38,657 nucleotides of DNA from Deltaproteobacteria bacterium (GTDB lineage: Bacteria > Desulfobacterota > Desulfobulbia > Desulfobulbales > Desulfurivibrionaceae): positions 1 to 38,657 of the forward strand of contig JAPLJH010000047.1 of assembly GCA_026388695.1 (NCBI GenBank), in the 5' to 3' direction. Below the pieces are notes generated by a model. It did no database searches, was not told the origin of the DNA, and saw only the letters and a program-made list of their open reading frames with translations. The position numbers and the translations under genes were made by a program. Below are positions 25,235-34,407 of the stretch, piece after piece (the first letter of the stretch is position 1; every line of letters starts with the position of its first letter).

Positions 25235-27325
25235 ATGGCAGCCATCCGCTCACTCCGTAGAAGAAAACGAATTTTATCCCGCACAGCGGTAACCGGTCTT
25301 GCGGCAATCTCCATCCTCATGGTCAGCAGCCAGCCCTGCTGGGCAGCCCGCCCCAATATCACAGCGCTTTCCCTGGAAGAGCTGCTTTCCGTGGAAATCA
25401 CCTCGGTTTCCAAAAAAGCCGAAAAAGCCAGCGATGCGGCAGCCGCCGTTTTTGTGGTCAGCCATGAAGACATCAAACGCTCGGGCGCCACCACCATCCC
25501 TGAGGTGTTGCGCATGGTGCCCGGCCTGCAAGTGGCGCGGATAGACGCCAACAAATGGGCGGTGAGCAGCCGGGGGTTCAACGGCTTTTCCTCCAACAAG
25601 CTGCTGGTGCTCATGGATGGCCGCACCATGTACAACCCGCTTTTTTCCGGGGTCCTCTGGGACACCCAGGACACCATGCTTGATGATATCGAACGCATCG
25701 AGGTGATCCGGGGGCCGGGGGCCAGCCTCTGGGGCGCCAACGCGGTCAACGGGGTGATCAATGTCATTAGCAAACATTCGGCAGACACCCAGGGCGGGCT
25801 GCTCACTGCGGGAACCGGCACCGAGGAACAGGGCTTCGGCTCTGTCCGCTATGGCGCCAAGGTCAATGACCGCACCACCTACCGGGTGTACGGGAAAAAT
25901 TTCTCCCGCAGCGACCTGGAAGCAGCCGACGGCAGCAATGCCAATGACGACTGGCATCAGGCGCGCGGCGGCTTCCGGTTGGACAGCGTCGCCACTCCCG
26001 ATTCCCCCTATTCCTTCACCGTCCAAGGCGATGGATTCAACGGCTATTCAGACGCCACAACGAATATCCCCGACGCAGCAAGCCCGACCCTCTCGACCAA
26101 CATCATCAACCCCAGCAATGTCAGAGGCGGCAATCTCCTGACCCGGTTGACCAAAAAAGAAAGGGACAACTCGGAGATGTCGCTCCAGGCCTATTATGAT
26201 CGGGAGCGAAACAATGACCGGGTTTTGGGCGACGACCGGGGCACGGCGGACATCGAATTCCAGCACCGCTTTCATGCCACGGAGAAGCAGGAGCTTACCT
26301 GGGGCCTGGGTTACCGCTACAGCCACAACACCCTGGAAAACAGCCAGACCATCGCCTTTGCTCCGGCCAGCAGAAGCGATATGCTGTTCAGCGCCTTTGT
26401 CCAAGACGAAATCACCCTGGTCGAAGACCTTTTCCGCCTCACCCTGGGCAGCAAGTTCGAGCACAACGATTACACCGGCTACGAGGTCCAACCCAGCGGT
26501 CGTCTGCTTTATACGCCGCACAAACATCATACTTTCTGGGCCGCAGTGAGCCAGGCGGTGCGGACCCCCTCGCAAGCCGACCGCGATGTCCGGATAAGCA
26601 GTTCTCTTGTCCCCACTAACTTTCTCATCGCCGCTGGCCATCCTTATCCTTTTATGCCTAATGAATTTGCGGAGATTACCATCAGCGGAAACGAAGAATT
26701 TCAGTCCGAAAAACTCACGGCCTACGAAATCGGCTACCGGACCCAGGTTCATGAAAAACTCGCCTTTGACGCCACCGCCTTTTTCAACGACTACAGCCGA
26801 TTGCGGACAATCCCTCTGGCAGGAGGCTCTATCATAACCCCTACTACCAATCCGGCTTATCTCTATCAACTCGACTATAAGGACGGCAATGGCATGGAGG
26901 GCAGCACCTACGGCTTCGAGCTGGTGGCCGACGCCAAACCCCTGGACTGGTGGCGGCTGCAACTGGCCTACACCTTCCTGCGCATGGATTTGCAGGAGTC
27001 CGGTCAGGGGCTTTATGCAGGCGAGGATGCCGAAGGGGAAAGCCCCCGCAACCAGATCTCGCTGCGATCCATGATGAATCTCAGCAACAACGTCACCTTT
27101 GATACCTGGCTGCGGTATGTGGATAATCTGCCGACCTATGGCATCGACAGCTATGTCGCGTTCGACGCCCGGATCGGCTGGCAGGTCAACCCCGCGCTGG
27201 AACTCTCCCTGGTGGGCCGCAACCTGTTGGATAATGCCCAGCCCGAGTTCGGCTCTTTGTACATCAACATCATCCCCTCGGAAATTCCGCGCAGCGTCTA
27301 TGCGCAAGTACGCATGACTTTCTAG
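25235..27325 (+). CDS. TonB-dependent outer-membrane receptor (second of two)
   Basis: Outer-membrane receptor of 696 residues. The signal peptide (about 1-38, basic start MAAIRSLRRRKRI, ending PCWAA) leads to LSLEELLSVEITSVSKKAE, then a plug with VPGLQVARIDANKWAVSSRG, LVLMDGRTMYNPL and RIEVIRGPGASLWGANA. The barrel ends YAQVRMTF, with a final aromatic. It resembles the group of TonB receptors with SVSKK near the N-terminus, common in Desulfobacterota and Gammaproteobacteria, whose ligands are mostly unknown. It shares only short motifs with the first receptor, so the two are paralogues rather than a recent duplication. The stop is nine bases before a second yfiR-like gene. AGAGAGG precedes the ATG. 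Confidence 0.93.
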   Translation: MAAIRSLRRRKRILSRTAVTGLAAISILMVSSQPCWAARPNITALSLEELLSVEITSVSKKAEKASDAAAAVFVVSHEDIKRSGATTIPEVLRMVPGLQVARIDANKWAVSSRGFNGFSSNKLLVLMDGRTMYNPLFSGVLWDTQDTMLDDIERIEVIRGPGASLWGANAVNGVINVISKHSADTQGGLLTAGTGTEEQGFGSVRYGAKVNDRTTYRVYGKNFSRSDLEAADGSNANDDWHQARGGFRLDSVATPDSPYSFTVQGDGFNGYSDATTNIPDAASPTLSTNIINPSNVRGGNLLTRLTKKERDNSEMSLQAYYDRERNNDRVLGDDRGTADIEFQHRFHATEKQELTWGLGYRYSHNTLENSQTIAFAPASRSDMLFSAFVQDEITLVEDLFRLTLGSKFEHNDYTGYEVQPSGRLLYTPHKHHTFWAAVSQAVRTPSQADRDVRISSSLVPTNFLIAAGHPYPFMPNEFAEITISGNEEFQSEKLTAYEIGYRTQVHEKLAFDATAFFNDYSRLRTIPLAGGSIITPTTNPAYLYQLDYKDGNGMEGSTYGFELVADAKPLDWWRLQLAYTFLRMDLQESGQGLYAGEDAEGESPRNQISLRSMMNLSNNVTFDTWLRYVDNLPTYGIDSYVAFDARIGWQVNPALELSLVGRNLLDNAQPEFGSLYINIIPSEIPRSVYAQVRMTF

Positions 27326-27334
27326 GCAAGGTCC

Positions 27335-28009
27335 ATGACGACTGGTATTTCAGAGAGACAGACAAGCCCCGGCAGCACGCGCCTCTTCGCAGTGTTCGCC
27401 TTCCTGTGCCTCCTGTGCCTGCCTTTCGGCAAAGCATATGGGGCGGACTATGAAGAGTACGAACTCAAGGCTGGCTTTCTCTACAATTTTTTCAATTTCA
27501 TCAAGTGGCCGGACCGCTCTTTTGATGCCCCAAACAGCCCGTTTATCCTGGTTATTGTCGGCGGCGGTGGCAAAGAACGCGCCATCGAACATGCCTTACA
27601 GAACAGCGTTATCGGCGCCCGATCCTTGAAAGTTATCATGACCAACTCCGTCGAGGATCTTGGCAAGGCACACATGGTTTTTTTCCTGGAGTCCTATAAA
27701 AATGCCGACCTGCCGAGGGTGCTGGCCCAACTCAAAGGAAAACCGGTGATCACCGTGGGTGAGGAGAAAAACTTCATCACCCTGGGCGGCGATATCAACT
27801 TTGTGCAAAAGGGAGCGAAGATCAAGTTTCAGATCAATCCAGGCTCAACGGAAAAGGCCGATCTCAAGATCAGCTCGCGGCTGCTTATGCTGGCCGTTGC
27901 CCCGGAGCAGTCGGCAATGGAGTACGACAAGCCTATTCGCGCCAACGGCCCCAATGCCATAACCTCGCGCCTGCGCCAGGAAACACCAGGGGAACATGGA
28001 ATACTTTAA
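27335..28009 (+). CDS. YfiR-family periplasmic protein (second of two)
   Basis: Exported protein of 224 residues with a signal peptide (about 1-36, ending KAYGA) and the YfiR core: [18 protein letters not shown], then [27 protein letters not shown], and C-terminal [12 protein letters not shown]. It is longer than the first copy by a charged, proline-rich tail (about 195-224). It follows the second TonB receptor by nine bases, and its last 14 bases overlap the start of the CHASE8 kinase gene. That overlap ties YfiR to a receptor of the kind it is known to control (YfiN). It is likely the periplasmic regulator of the kinase. Confidence 0.9.
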   Translation: MTTGISERQTSPGSTRLFAVFAFLCLLCLPFGKAYGADYEEYELKAGFLYNFFNFIKWPDRSFDAPNSPFILVIVGGGGKERAIEHALQNSVIGARSLKVIMTNSVEDLGKAHMVFFLESYKNADLPRVLAQLKGKPVITVGEEKNFITLGGDINFVQKGAKIKFQINPGSTEKADLKISSRLLMLAVAPEQSAMEYDKPIRANGPNAITSRLRQETPGEHGIL

Positions 28010-30344
28010 CGCGCTTCCCATCAGGAAAAAACTCCTGCTGATAATCATGCTCGTGACCGGCGGCGTGCTGTTTTTTGTCAATAGCGTTATGTTTGCCTAC
28101 GATTTCTACACCTTCAGACGTATCCTGGCAAAAAATCTGGCCGTACTGACCAAGGCCGTGGCCGAAAACGCATCCTCCGCCGTGGTTTTTTCCGACCCGG
28201 ACGCCGCCACGGAAACCCTGCTGGCCCTTCACGCCGAACCCCGCATCCAGTACGCCGCGATCCTCACCCCAGACCAGCGAATCTTTGCCACCTATGGCGC
28301 GGGTGCAAACGGTTTTCGGCCGCTGCCCATCCCCCACAACACCCCGGTCTTTGGCGAAAACTCCGTCGATTTCCTCACCGAAATAAAACTCCAGGGCAAA
28401 ACCGTGGGCCTGGTCTTTGCCCGCTCCGATCTCCACGACGAACAGGTTCTGATCAAACGCTATCTCCTGGTGGCCCTTGTGGTTATGGGCACAACCTTTT
28501 TTCTCGTCTGGCTCATCACGGGAAAACTCCAGCGGATTTTTACCCGACCCATCGAACAGCTTGCCACAACCATTCGCGGGGTGACGCGGGATCAGGATTA
28601 TTCCTTGCGGGCCTCGGTGAAAAACAAGGACGAGATCGGCGCGCTGACCATGGGCTTTAATGAAATGCTCAATGAAATTGAACTCCGGGATCAGGCCCTT
28701 ACCCAGGCGCACAGCGGCCTTGAAAAAAAGGTCGCGGAGCGAACCCACGATCTTGTTCTAGCCAAGGAGGCGGCAGAAGCAGCCAGCCAAGCCAAGAGCG
28801 AATTTCTGGCCAACATGAGCCATGAAATCCGCACCCCCATGAACGGGGTCATCGGCATGACCCAACTGGCCCTGCAAACCGCACTGGACGAAGAACAACG
28901 GGATTATCTCGAAACCATCGACCTTTCCGCCAATCGCCTCATCCAGGTCATCAACGATATCCTCGATTTTTCCAAGATCGAGGCGCACAAGCTGGACATC
29001 ACCGCCAGCGACTTCAATCTGCGGGAAACCATCGAGGATACCACCCAAGAGCTGGCGGTTCGGGCGCAGGAAAAAAGGCTGGAGCTGTTGTGTCATATCG
29101 AGCCGGATGTCCCGGAGTTTCTCATTGGCGACGGCTTTCGCCTCCAGCAGATTTTGACCAACCTGCTGGGCAACAGCATTAAATTCACCGAAGCCGGCCA
29201 GATCTTCCTGAACGTCCAGCGCAAAGGGGAGTACGATGGGGCCGTTGAACTGCTGTTTTCCGTTGCCGACAAAGGCATCGGCATCCCCGAAGACAAGCAG
29301 CAAACGATCTTTGAGGCCTTCAGTCAGGTGGACAGCTCCATGGCCAGAAAATTCGGCGGCACCGGCCTGGGGCTCTCCATTTCCTCCCGCCTTGTCCATC
29401 TCATGGGAGGCCGCATCTGGCTGGAAAGCACTCCCAATGTCGGCTCCACCTTTTTCTTCACCATCCTCTGCCAAAAACAGTCCGGGGAACACGTCGTGCC
29501 GCAGGAATCTCCGGCCTTTCTCGCGGGAAAATCCGTTTTGGTTGTGGACGATAACCCCATCAACCAAAAAATCCTGCTGCAAAAACTTGCCCAGCTTGGC
29601 ATGCAGGCGCAGGCTGTTTCCGGCGGAGCAGACGCGCTGGAGGCCTTGCAGGACCGCCTTGATGTCGCAGCGCCCTTTGCCCTGGCCATTATCGATATCC
29701 AGATGCCGGAAATGGACGGCTTCACCCTGATTGAAAAAATTCGGCAACGCCCTGGCCTGACCCAAATGCCGGTGATTGTTCTCACCTCCGCAGGTCTGCC
29801 GGAAGACAAGGAAAGAAGCATGAGCCTCGGGGTGCACGCCTATTTGCTCAAACCCTGTCGCCATAAGGATCTGCTCCGGAGTATCTCCACGGTTTTTGTA
29901 CAACCGGAACCGACCGGGGCGCCAAGCGAAAAGCCACAGGCGGAAAAGAAAGAACGACTCCACATCCTGCTGGCGGAAGACAATCTCGTAAACCAGAAAG
30001 TGGCGCAAAAACTGCTGGAGCGAGAGGGGCACTCCGTGGTGATCGCCAATAACGGCCGGGAAGCCGTGGAAAAATACGGGGCCGAACATTTCGACCTGAT
30101 CCTGATGGATGTGCAGATGCCGGAAATGGACGGCTTTGAGGCAACCGCAGAAATCCGCGCCCAAGAAGAGGGAACAGCCAGACACATCCCGATCATCGCC
30201 TTAACCGCCCATGCCATGAAAGGCTATAGCGAGCAATGCCTGACCGCAGGCATGGACGGCTATGTCTCCAAGCCCTTCACCATCAAAACTCTTGTGGAGC
30301 GGTTAGATTCCCTTGCTTTTCCCGAGCTCGGGAACAACGCCTGA
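27996..30344 (+). CDS. CHASE8-HAMP hybrid sensor histidine kinase with two receiver domains
   Basis: Membrane kinase of 782 residues. Two helices (about 14-34 and 152-172) bracket a periplasmic CHASE8-like sensor (about 36-150) with [20 protein letters not shown], the type YfiR controls in YfiN. HAMP (about 173-226) and a coiled coil lead to the HisKA domain with His276 ([12 protein letters not shown]), then an ATPase domain with [11 protein letters not shown]. Receiver 1 has Asp567 ([11 protein letters not shown]) and receiver 2 Asp705 ([11 protein letters not shown]). There is no HPt or DNA-binding domain, so phosphate must leave to another protein. It overlaps the second yfiR by 14 bases. 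In YfiN the output is a diguanylate cyclase; here it is a phosphorelay. Confidence 0.9.
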   Translation: MEYFNALPIRKKLLLIIMLVTGGVLFFVNSVMFAYDFYTFRRILAKNLAVLTKAVAENASSAVVFSDPDAATETLLALHAEPRIQYAAILTPDQRIFATYGAGANGFRPLPIPHNTPVFGENSVDFLTEIKLQGKTVGLVFARSDLHDEQVLIKRYLLVALVVMGTTFFLVWLITGKLQRIFTRPIEQLATTIRGVTRDQDYSLRASVKNKDEIGALTMGFNEMLNEIELRDQALTQAHSGLEKKVAERTHDLVLAKEAAEAASQAKSEFLANMSHEIRTPMNGVIGMTQLALQTALDEEQRDYLETIDLSANRLIQVINDILDFSKIEAHKLDITASDFNLRETIEDTTQELAVRAQEKRLELLCHIEPDVPEFLIGDGFRLQQILTNLLGNSIKFTEAGQIFLNVQRKGEYDGAVELLFSVADKGIGIPEDKQQTIFEAFSQVDSSMARKFGGTGLGLSISSRLVHLMGGRIWLESTPNVGSTFFFTILCQKQSGEHVVPQESPAFLAGKSVLVVDDNPINQKILLQKLAQLGMQAQAVSGGADALEALQDRLDVAAPFALAIIDIQMPEMDGFTLIEKIRQRPGLTQMPVIVLTSAGLPEDKERSMSLGVHAYLLKPCRHKDLLRSISTVFVQPEPTGAPSEKPQAEKKERLHILLAEDNLVNQKVAQKLLEREGHSVVIANNGREAVEKYGAEHFDLILMDVQMPEMDGFEATAEIRAQEEGTARHIPIIALTAHAMKGYSEQCLTAGMDGYVSKPFTIKTLVERLDSLAFPELGNNA

Positions 30345-30471
30345 GATTTTCCCCCTGTTTTTAACCTTGTACATTTTCGTTTCCCAGAGCATAATTCCGA
30401 GAATACAGTAAGCGGCGCGGCACCAGCCTTCGCGCAGATCCTCCTCAACCGATGCGAGGCTTTTCAAACAA

Positions 30472-32856
30472 ATGAGCAAAGCGCCTCCCCTTAAACCAGC
30501 CGCCAACAGCCTTCCTCTCTCCATCGATATCCTTGAAATCGTGACCAGTCACATCGGGGCCGGACTCGCCGTCATCTCCCGCGACTTTACAACCCTCTGG
30601 GCCAACAAGGTCATGGAAGATATCTACGGCGACACCATAGGCAAGGCCTGCTACCAAACCTATCAGCAGCAGGAAGGCGTCTGCCCCTGGTGCGGGGTCC
30701 GAGAGGTTTTTGAGCAGGGTCTGGAACGGGTAGCCAGGGAGGTAGCGAGCCGTAATAAAAACGGCGACCTTATCAATCTCGAGATCATCGCCACCCCGAT
30801 CCGCGACGCACAAGGGAACATCACCGCAGCCCTGGAGCTGGTCCTGCCGATAACCGAGCGGAAACAGCACGAAAAGATTCTGACCGAGTTGCTCGCCTTC
30901 TCGCAAAGCCTGGTCAGCACCGTTGAGCTGAACAGCCTGTACCGAAAGGTCACCAGCCTTTCAAAAGAATTGCTCCGTCTTGATTTCTCCACCCTGATGC
31001 TGATGAGCGATGACCAGAGCGGTCTGGTTATCCGCGACACCCTGGGGTTTCCGGAGCAGACCATCGGCCATTATACCCTGCTCAAGGGCCAGGGCCTCTC
31101 CAACCATGTGGTGCTTACAAAAGAACCTGCAGTGGTGGCCGATTTCCAGACGGAAACCCGGTTTGAGATTCCATCCCTGGTTGTGGAAAAAAATATCCGC
31201 TCCGCGCTTTGCGTGCCCATGATGCTGGGTGAAAATGTCTTTGGGGTGTTGATCGGCCATACGCTGAAGCCCCGGGTATTCAGCGAAGAGATGATCAGCA
31301 TCTATCAAAGCTTTGCCAACCAGGCGGCGATAGCGATCAAGAACGCCCAGCACATGCACTCCCTGCATGCCTCGGAAAAAAAATTCCGCACCCTGTTTGA
31401 CAACACCAACGATGCTATCCTTATCTATGCCTTAAACGGGCGGCTCCTTGAGGTGAACCACGCCACCTGCAAACGCCTGGGTTACTCGCGGGAAGAACTC
31501 CTCGCGATGCCTCTCTCCCAGCTCGTTGCCCCCCCCTATACCGCCCTGGTCAAAGACCGCATCGAGCTACTGAAAAAGGACGGCACGGCCATCTTTGAGT
31601 CCGCCCATCGCAAAAAAGATGGCTCCATTCTCCCCATTGAGCAGAGCTGTAGCCTCATCGATTATGACACGCAAACGGCAATCCTCTGCGTGGCTCGAGA
31701 TATCTCGGAGCGGAAAAAGTTTGACGAGGAACGCCTCCGAACCCAGAAGCTGGAATCCCTCGGGGTTTTGGCCGGGGGTATTGCCCACGACTTCAACAAT
31801 CTGCTCACCGGCATCCTTGGCAATCTCTCCCTGGCCCAGGCAGACCTGCCAGCCACCGGCACGGTGTCCCAGCGACTGATCGAGACGGAAAAGGCCGCCC
31901 TCCGCGCCAGGGAGCTGACCCAGCAACTGCTCACCTTTGCCAAGGGCGGAGCGCCCGTTAAGACAGAAACCTCCCTGGCCGGGCTCATCCAGGATGCCAC
32001 CGGTTTTGCCGTCCGCGGCACCAAAGCGGTGTGCGAATACGATTGCGCCGAAGATCTCTGGCTGGCCGAGGTGGACAAGGGCCAGTTGGGCCAGGTTTTA
32101 CAGAATCTGGTGATCAACGCGGTCCATGCCATGCCCGAGGGGGGCGCCATCCGCCTTACGGCCAGCAACCTCACCGTCGGCCCCGGCAAGCTGCCCCTGA
32201 CGCCGGGCAAATATGTGCTGATCACCGTTCGGGATCATGGCCTCGGCATTCCGCCGGAACATCTGGCCAGGATCTTTGATCCCTATTTCACCACCAAGCA
32301 GAGCGGCAGCGGCCTGGGATTGGCGGTGGTCTATTCCATCATCGCCAACCATGCGGGCCACATCACCGTGGAGTCGGAACTGGGCAAGGGCACGGCCTTT
32401 TCCATCTATCTCCCTTCCACCGGAAAATCGCCCCTGGCGGAAGAGCCCGCCGAAGTAACGGCCCCGTTGCACAAAGGCCAGGGCAAGGTTCTGGTAATGG
32501 ATGACGAAGAACTCATCCGCAATGTTTCCACCGCCATGCTCAGGCAGCTGGGCTATGAGGCCCACACCGCCAATGACGGCGAAGAAGCCATTACCCGCTA
32601 CCTCCAGGCCCAAAAGGACGGACAGCCCTTTGACCTGGTAATCATGGATCTCACCGTGCCCGGCGGCATGGGAGGCAAGGAGGCCATTGCCCACCTCCGC
32701 CAGCTTGACCCCCAGATAAAAGCCGTGGTCTCCAGCGGATACGCCAACGACCCGATCATGGCCAATTTCAGCAAATACGGCTTTTGCGGGGTTGCGCCCA
32801 AGCCTTTCGGCCTCCAAGAGCTCTCTGAGTTATTGCAAATGATTTTAGGTGGTTAG
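30472..32856 (+). CDS. Soluble PAS-GAF-PAS hybrid histidine kinase with one receiver domain
   Basis: Cytoplasmic kinase of 794 residues, no membrane helix. Order: PAS (about 15-130) with a Cys pair in GVCPWCGVREVF that could bind metal or sense redox; GAF (about 145-300); PAS (about 303-420); HisKA with GVLAGGIAHDFNNLLTG; ATPase with DPYFTTKQSGSGLGLAVVYS; receiver (about 672-790) with the phospho-Asp in IMDLTVPGGMGG. It starts 127 bases after the CHASE8 kinase and may be on its transcript. It could accept or feed phosphate with that kinase, though this is only suggested by position. The ribosome site is weak (GCGAGG). Confidence 0.88.
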   Translation: MSKAPPLKPAANSLPLSIDILEIVTSHIGAGLAVISRDFTTLWANKVMEDIYGDTIGKACYQTYQQQEGVCPWCGVREVFEQGLERVAREVASRNKNGDLINLEIIATPIRDAQGNITAALELVLPITERKQHEKILTELLAFSQSLVSTVELNSLYRKVTSLSKELLRLDFSTLMLMSDDQSGLVIRDTLGFPEQTIGHYTLLKGQGLSNHVVLTKEPAVVADFQTETRFEIPSLVVEKNIRSALCVPMMLGENVFGVLIGHTLKPRVFSEEMISIYQSFANQAAIAIKNAQHMHSLHASEKKFRTLFDNTNDAILIYALNGRLLEVNHATCKRLGYSREELLAMPLSQLVAPPYTALVKDRIELLKKDGTAIFESAHRKKDGSILPIEQSCSLIDYDTQTAILCVARDISERKKFDEERLRTQKLESLGVLAGGIAHDFNNLLTGILGNLSLAQADLPATGTVSQRLIETEKAALRARELTQQLLTFAKGGAPVKTETSLAGLIQDATGFAVRGTKAVCEYDCAEDLWLAEVDKGQLGQVLQNLVINAVHAMPEGGAIRLTASNLTVGPGKLPLTPGKYVLITVRDHGLGIPPEHLARIFDPYFTTKQSGSGLGLAVVYSIIANHAGHITVESELGKGTAFSIYLPSTGKSPLAEEPAEVTAPLHKGQGKVLVMDDEELIRNVSTAMLRQLGYEAHTANDGEEAITRYLQAQKDGQPFDLVIMDLTVPGGMGGKEAIAHLRQLDPQIKAVVSSGYANDPIMANFSKYGFCGVAPKPFGLQELSELLQMILGG

Positions 32857-32967
32857 ACGTCACCCTCCGGCCAGCCCCAAGTCGCCAGCACGATTCCCAC
32901 CCCAAATAACAGCAAAAATATACACAAAAACAACGAGTTAAAAAAAGTTCGCACTCTGCTTTTTTTC

Positions 32968-32996
32968 TTGACACTTTTCTCCGCAATGGGCATAAA
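32968..32996 (+). promoter_or_regulatory. Predicted sigma70 promoter of kamA
   Basis: TTGACA (32968-32973), a 17-base gap and CATAAA (32991-32996). The -35 is perfect and the -10 matches four of six. Transcription would start near 33003, just before the palindrome at 33016-33033. Confidence 0.6.
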
Positions 32997-33015
32997 CTGG
33001 TTCAGTCATGTATGC

Positions 33016-33033
33016 AGATCCGCGTGCGGATCT
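33016..33033. promoter_or_regulatory. Perfect inverted repeat before kamA (candidate operator)
   Basis: AGATCCGC and GCGGATCT flank a two-base centre (GT). The eight-base arms are exact complements. It lies about 15-30 bases downstream of the predicted start site, where a repressor would block transcription. As RNA the two-base loop is too tight, so a DNA operator is more likely. No regulator gene is adjacent. Confidence 0.55.
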
Positions 33034-33099
33034 CAGCGGTATCGTTTTGAAATTCTTTGACCTTTTTACGGGTTTCATCAGTCAGCAAGGAGAAGAGCG

Positions 33100-34317
33100 A
33101 TGCAACAAAAGGTTGTCCATCTTGAGGAGCAAGAGGAACCTCCAGGGTGTAGCCCCACCAGCCCAGCCTTTCCATTTTCCGGCCAAGTTCCCCCCCTCAC
33201 CTTCCGCCAAAAACATTTCCCCTCCGCCACAGATGATGATTGGCACGACTGGCAGTGGCAACTCCGCAACCGCATCACCAACCTCAAAAAACTCGGCAAG
33301 CTCGTAGACCTCTCGGACAGCGAGCGTCAGGCCATGGCCTTCAATGGCGCCACTCTGCCCCTGGCCATTACCCCCTATTACGCCAGCCTCATTTCCCCTG
33401 ACGACCCAAAGCAGCCGCTGAGGCGCACCATGGTCCCAGTGGTCAACGAACTCCTGGTTTCCCAGGGCGAGGAACACGATCCCTTAGGCGAGGACAACCA
33501 TAGCCCGGTGCCCGGCCTGGTGCACCGCTACCCAGACCGCGTCCTCTTTCTGGTCACCGACTACTGTTCGAGCTACTGCCGCTACTGCACCCGCTCCCGG
33601 ATGGTTGGCCGCCGCAAGAGCCACAGCCCGGCCCGCTGGCAAAAAGCCATCGCCTACATCGCAAACAACCCGGCCATCCGCGAAGTGGTCCTTTCCGTCG
33701 GCGATCCGCTGACCATGGCCGACGAACAGTTGGACTGGCTGCTTGGCCGTCTGCGCCAGATCCCGCACGTAGAGATGATCCGCATCGGCACCAAGGCCCC
33801 CATGGTCCTGCCCCAGCGCATCACCCCTGCGCTGGTGACCATGCTCAAAAAGCATCACCCGCTGTGGATGAGCATCCACTGCACCCACCCCGACGAACTG
33901 ACCCCGGAAGCGACCAAGGCCTGCGCCATGCTCGCCGACGCCGGCATCCCCTTGGGCAGCCAGACCGTGCTCCTCTCCGGGATCAACGACTCGGTGGAGA
34001 CCATGCGCAAGCTCATGCACGGCCTGGTCAAGATCCGGGTCAAGCCCTATTATCTGTACCAGTGCGACCCAATCATCGGCTCGGCCCATTTCCGCACCCC
34101 GGTTTCCAAGGGGCTCGAGATGTACCAAGGGCTGCGCGGCCACACCTCCGGCTATGCCGTGCCCAACTATGTGATCGATGCGCCTGGCGGCGGCGGCAAG
34201 ATTCCGCTCATCCCGGAAACCGTGGTCGGTCGTGAGGGCAATGATCTTTTGATTCGAAACTACGAAGGCAAGGTCTACCGCTACCCCGATGTGATCGGCG
34301 CGGCAAGGTTGAATTAG
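33100..34317 (+). CDS. kamA: KamA-family radical SAM lysine 2,3-aminomutase
   Basis: PLP- and radical-SAM-dependent aminomutase of 405 residues. The [4Fe-4S] motif is CSSYCRYC (Cys156, Cys160, Cys163). The PLP lysine is Lys367 in DAPGGGGKIP. Asp323 (YQCDPIIG) and Asp360 (VIDAPGG) match the two aspartates (293 and 330 in the Clostridium subterminale enzyme) that hold the lysine epsilon-amino group; spacing to each other and to the PLP lysine is the same. This favours lysine over glutamate, whose enzymes replace both. The expected reaction is L-alpha-lysine to L-beta-lysine. A good promoter, an inverted repeat and a strong terminator bracket it. It could serve a compatible solute, or feed the ATP-grasp/GNAT operon downstream. 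Confidence 0.9.
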   Translation: MQQKVVHLEEQEEPPGCSPTSPAFPFSGQVPPLTFRQKHFPSATDDDWHDWQWQLRNRITNLKKLGKLVDLSDSERQAMAFNGATLPLAITPYYASLISPDDPKQPLRRTMVPVVNELLVSQGEEHDPLGEDNHSPVPGLVHRYPDRVLFLVTDYCSSYCRYCTRSRMVGRRKSHSPARWQKAIAYIANNPAIREVVLSVGDPLTMADEQLDWLLGRLRQIPHVEMIRIGTKAPMVLPQRITPALVTMLKKHHPLWMSIHCTHPDELTPEATKACAMLADAGIPLGSQTVLLSGINDSVETMRKLMHGLVKIRVKPYYLYQCDPIIGSAHFRTPVSKGLEMYQGLRGHTSGYAVPNYVIDAPGGGGKIPLIPETVVGREGNDLLIRNYEGKVYRYPDVIGAARLN

Positions 34318-34334
34318 CGGCCGCTTTATATCAA

Positions 34335-34376
34335 AACAACAACACCCTGGATTTCGCCGAGGTGTTGTTGTTTTTT
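34335..34376 (+). terminator. Rho-independent terminator of kamA
   Basis: AACAACAACACC (34335-34346) pairs exactly with GGTGTTGTTGTT (34361-34372), followed by a T-run. It begins 18 bases after the kamA stop, so kamA can be transcribed alone. Confidence 0.92.
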
Positions 34377-34407
34377 GTAAAACCATCGGCTTGCAGTATG
34401 GGAGACT

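Noticed and set aside
28758..30185. 475-residue frame antisense to the CHASE8 kinase
   Set aside because: The kinase domains are unmistakable on the plus strand.
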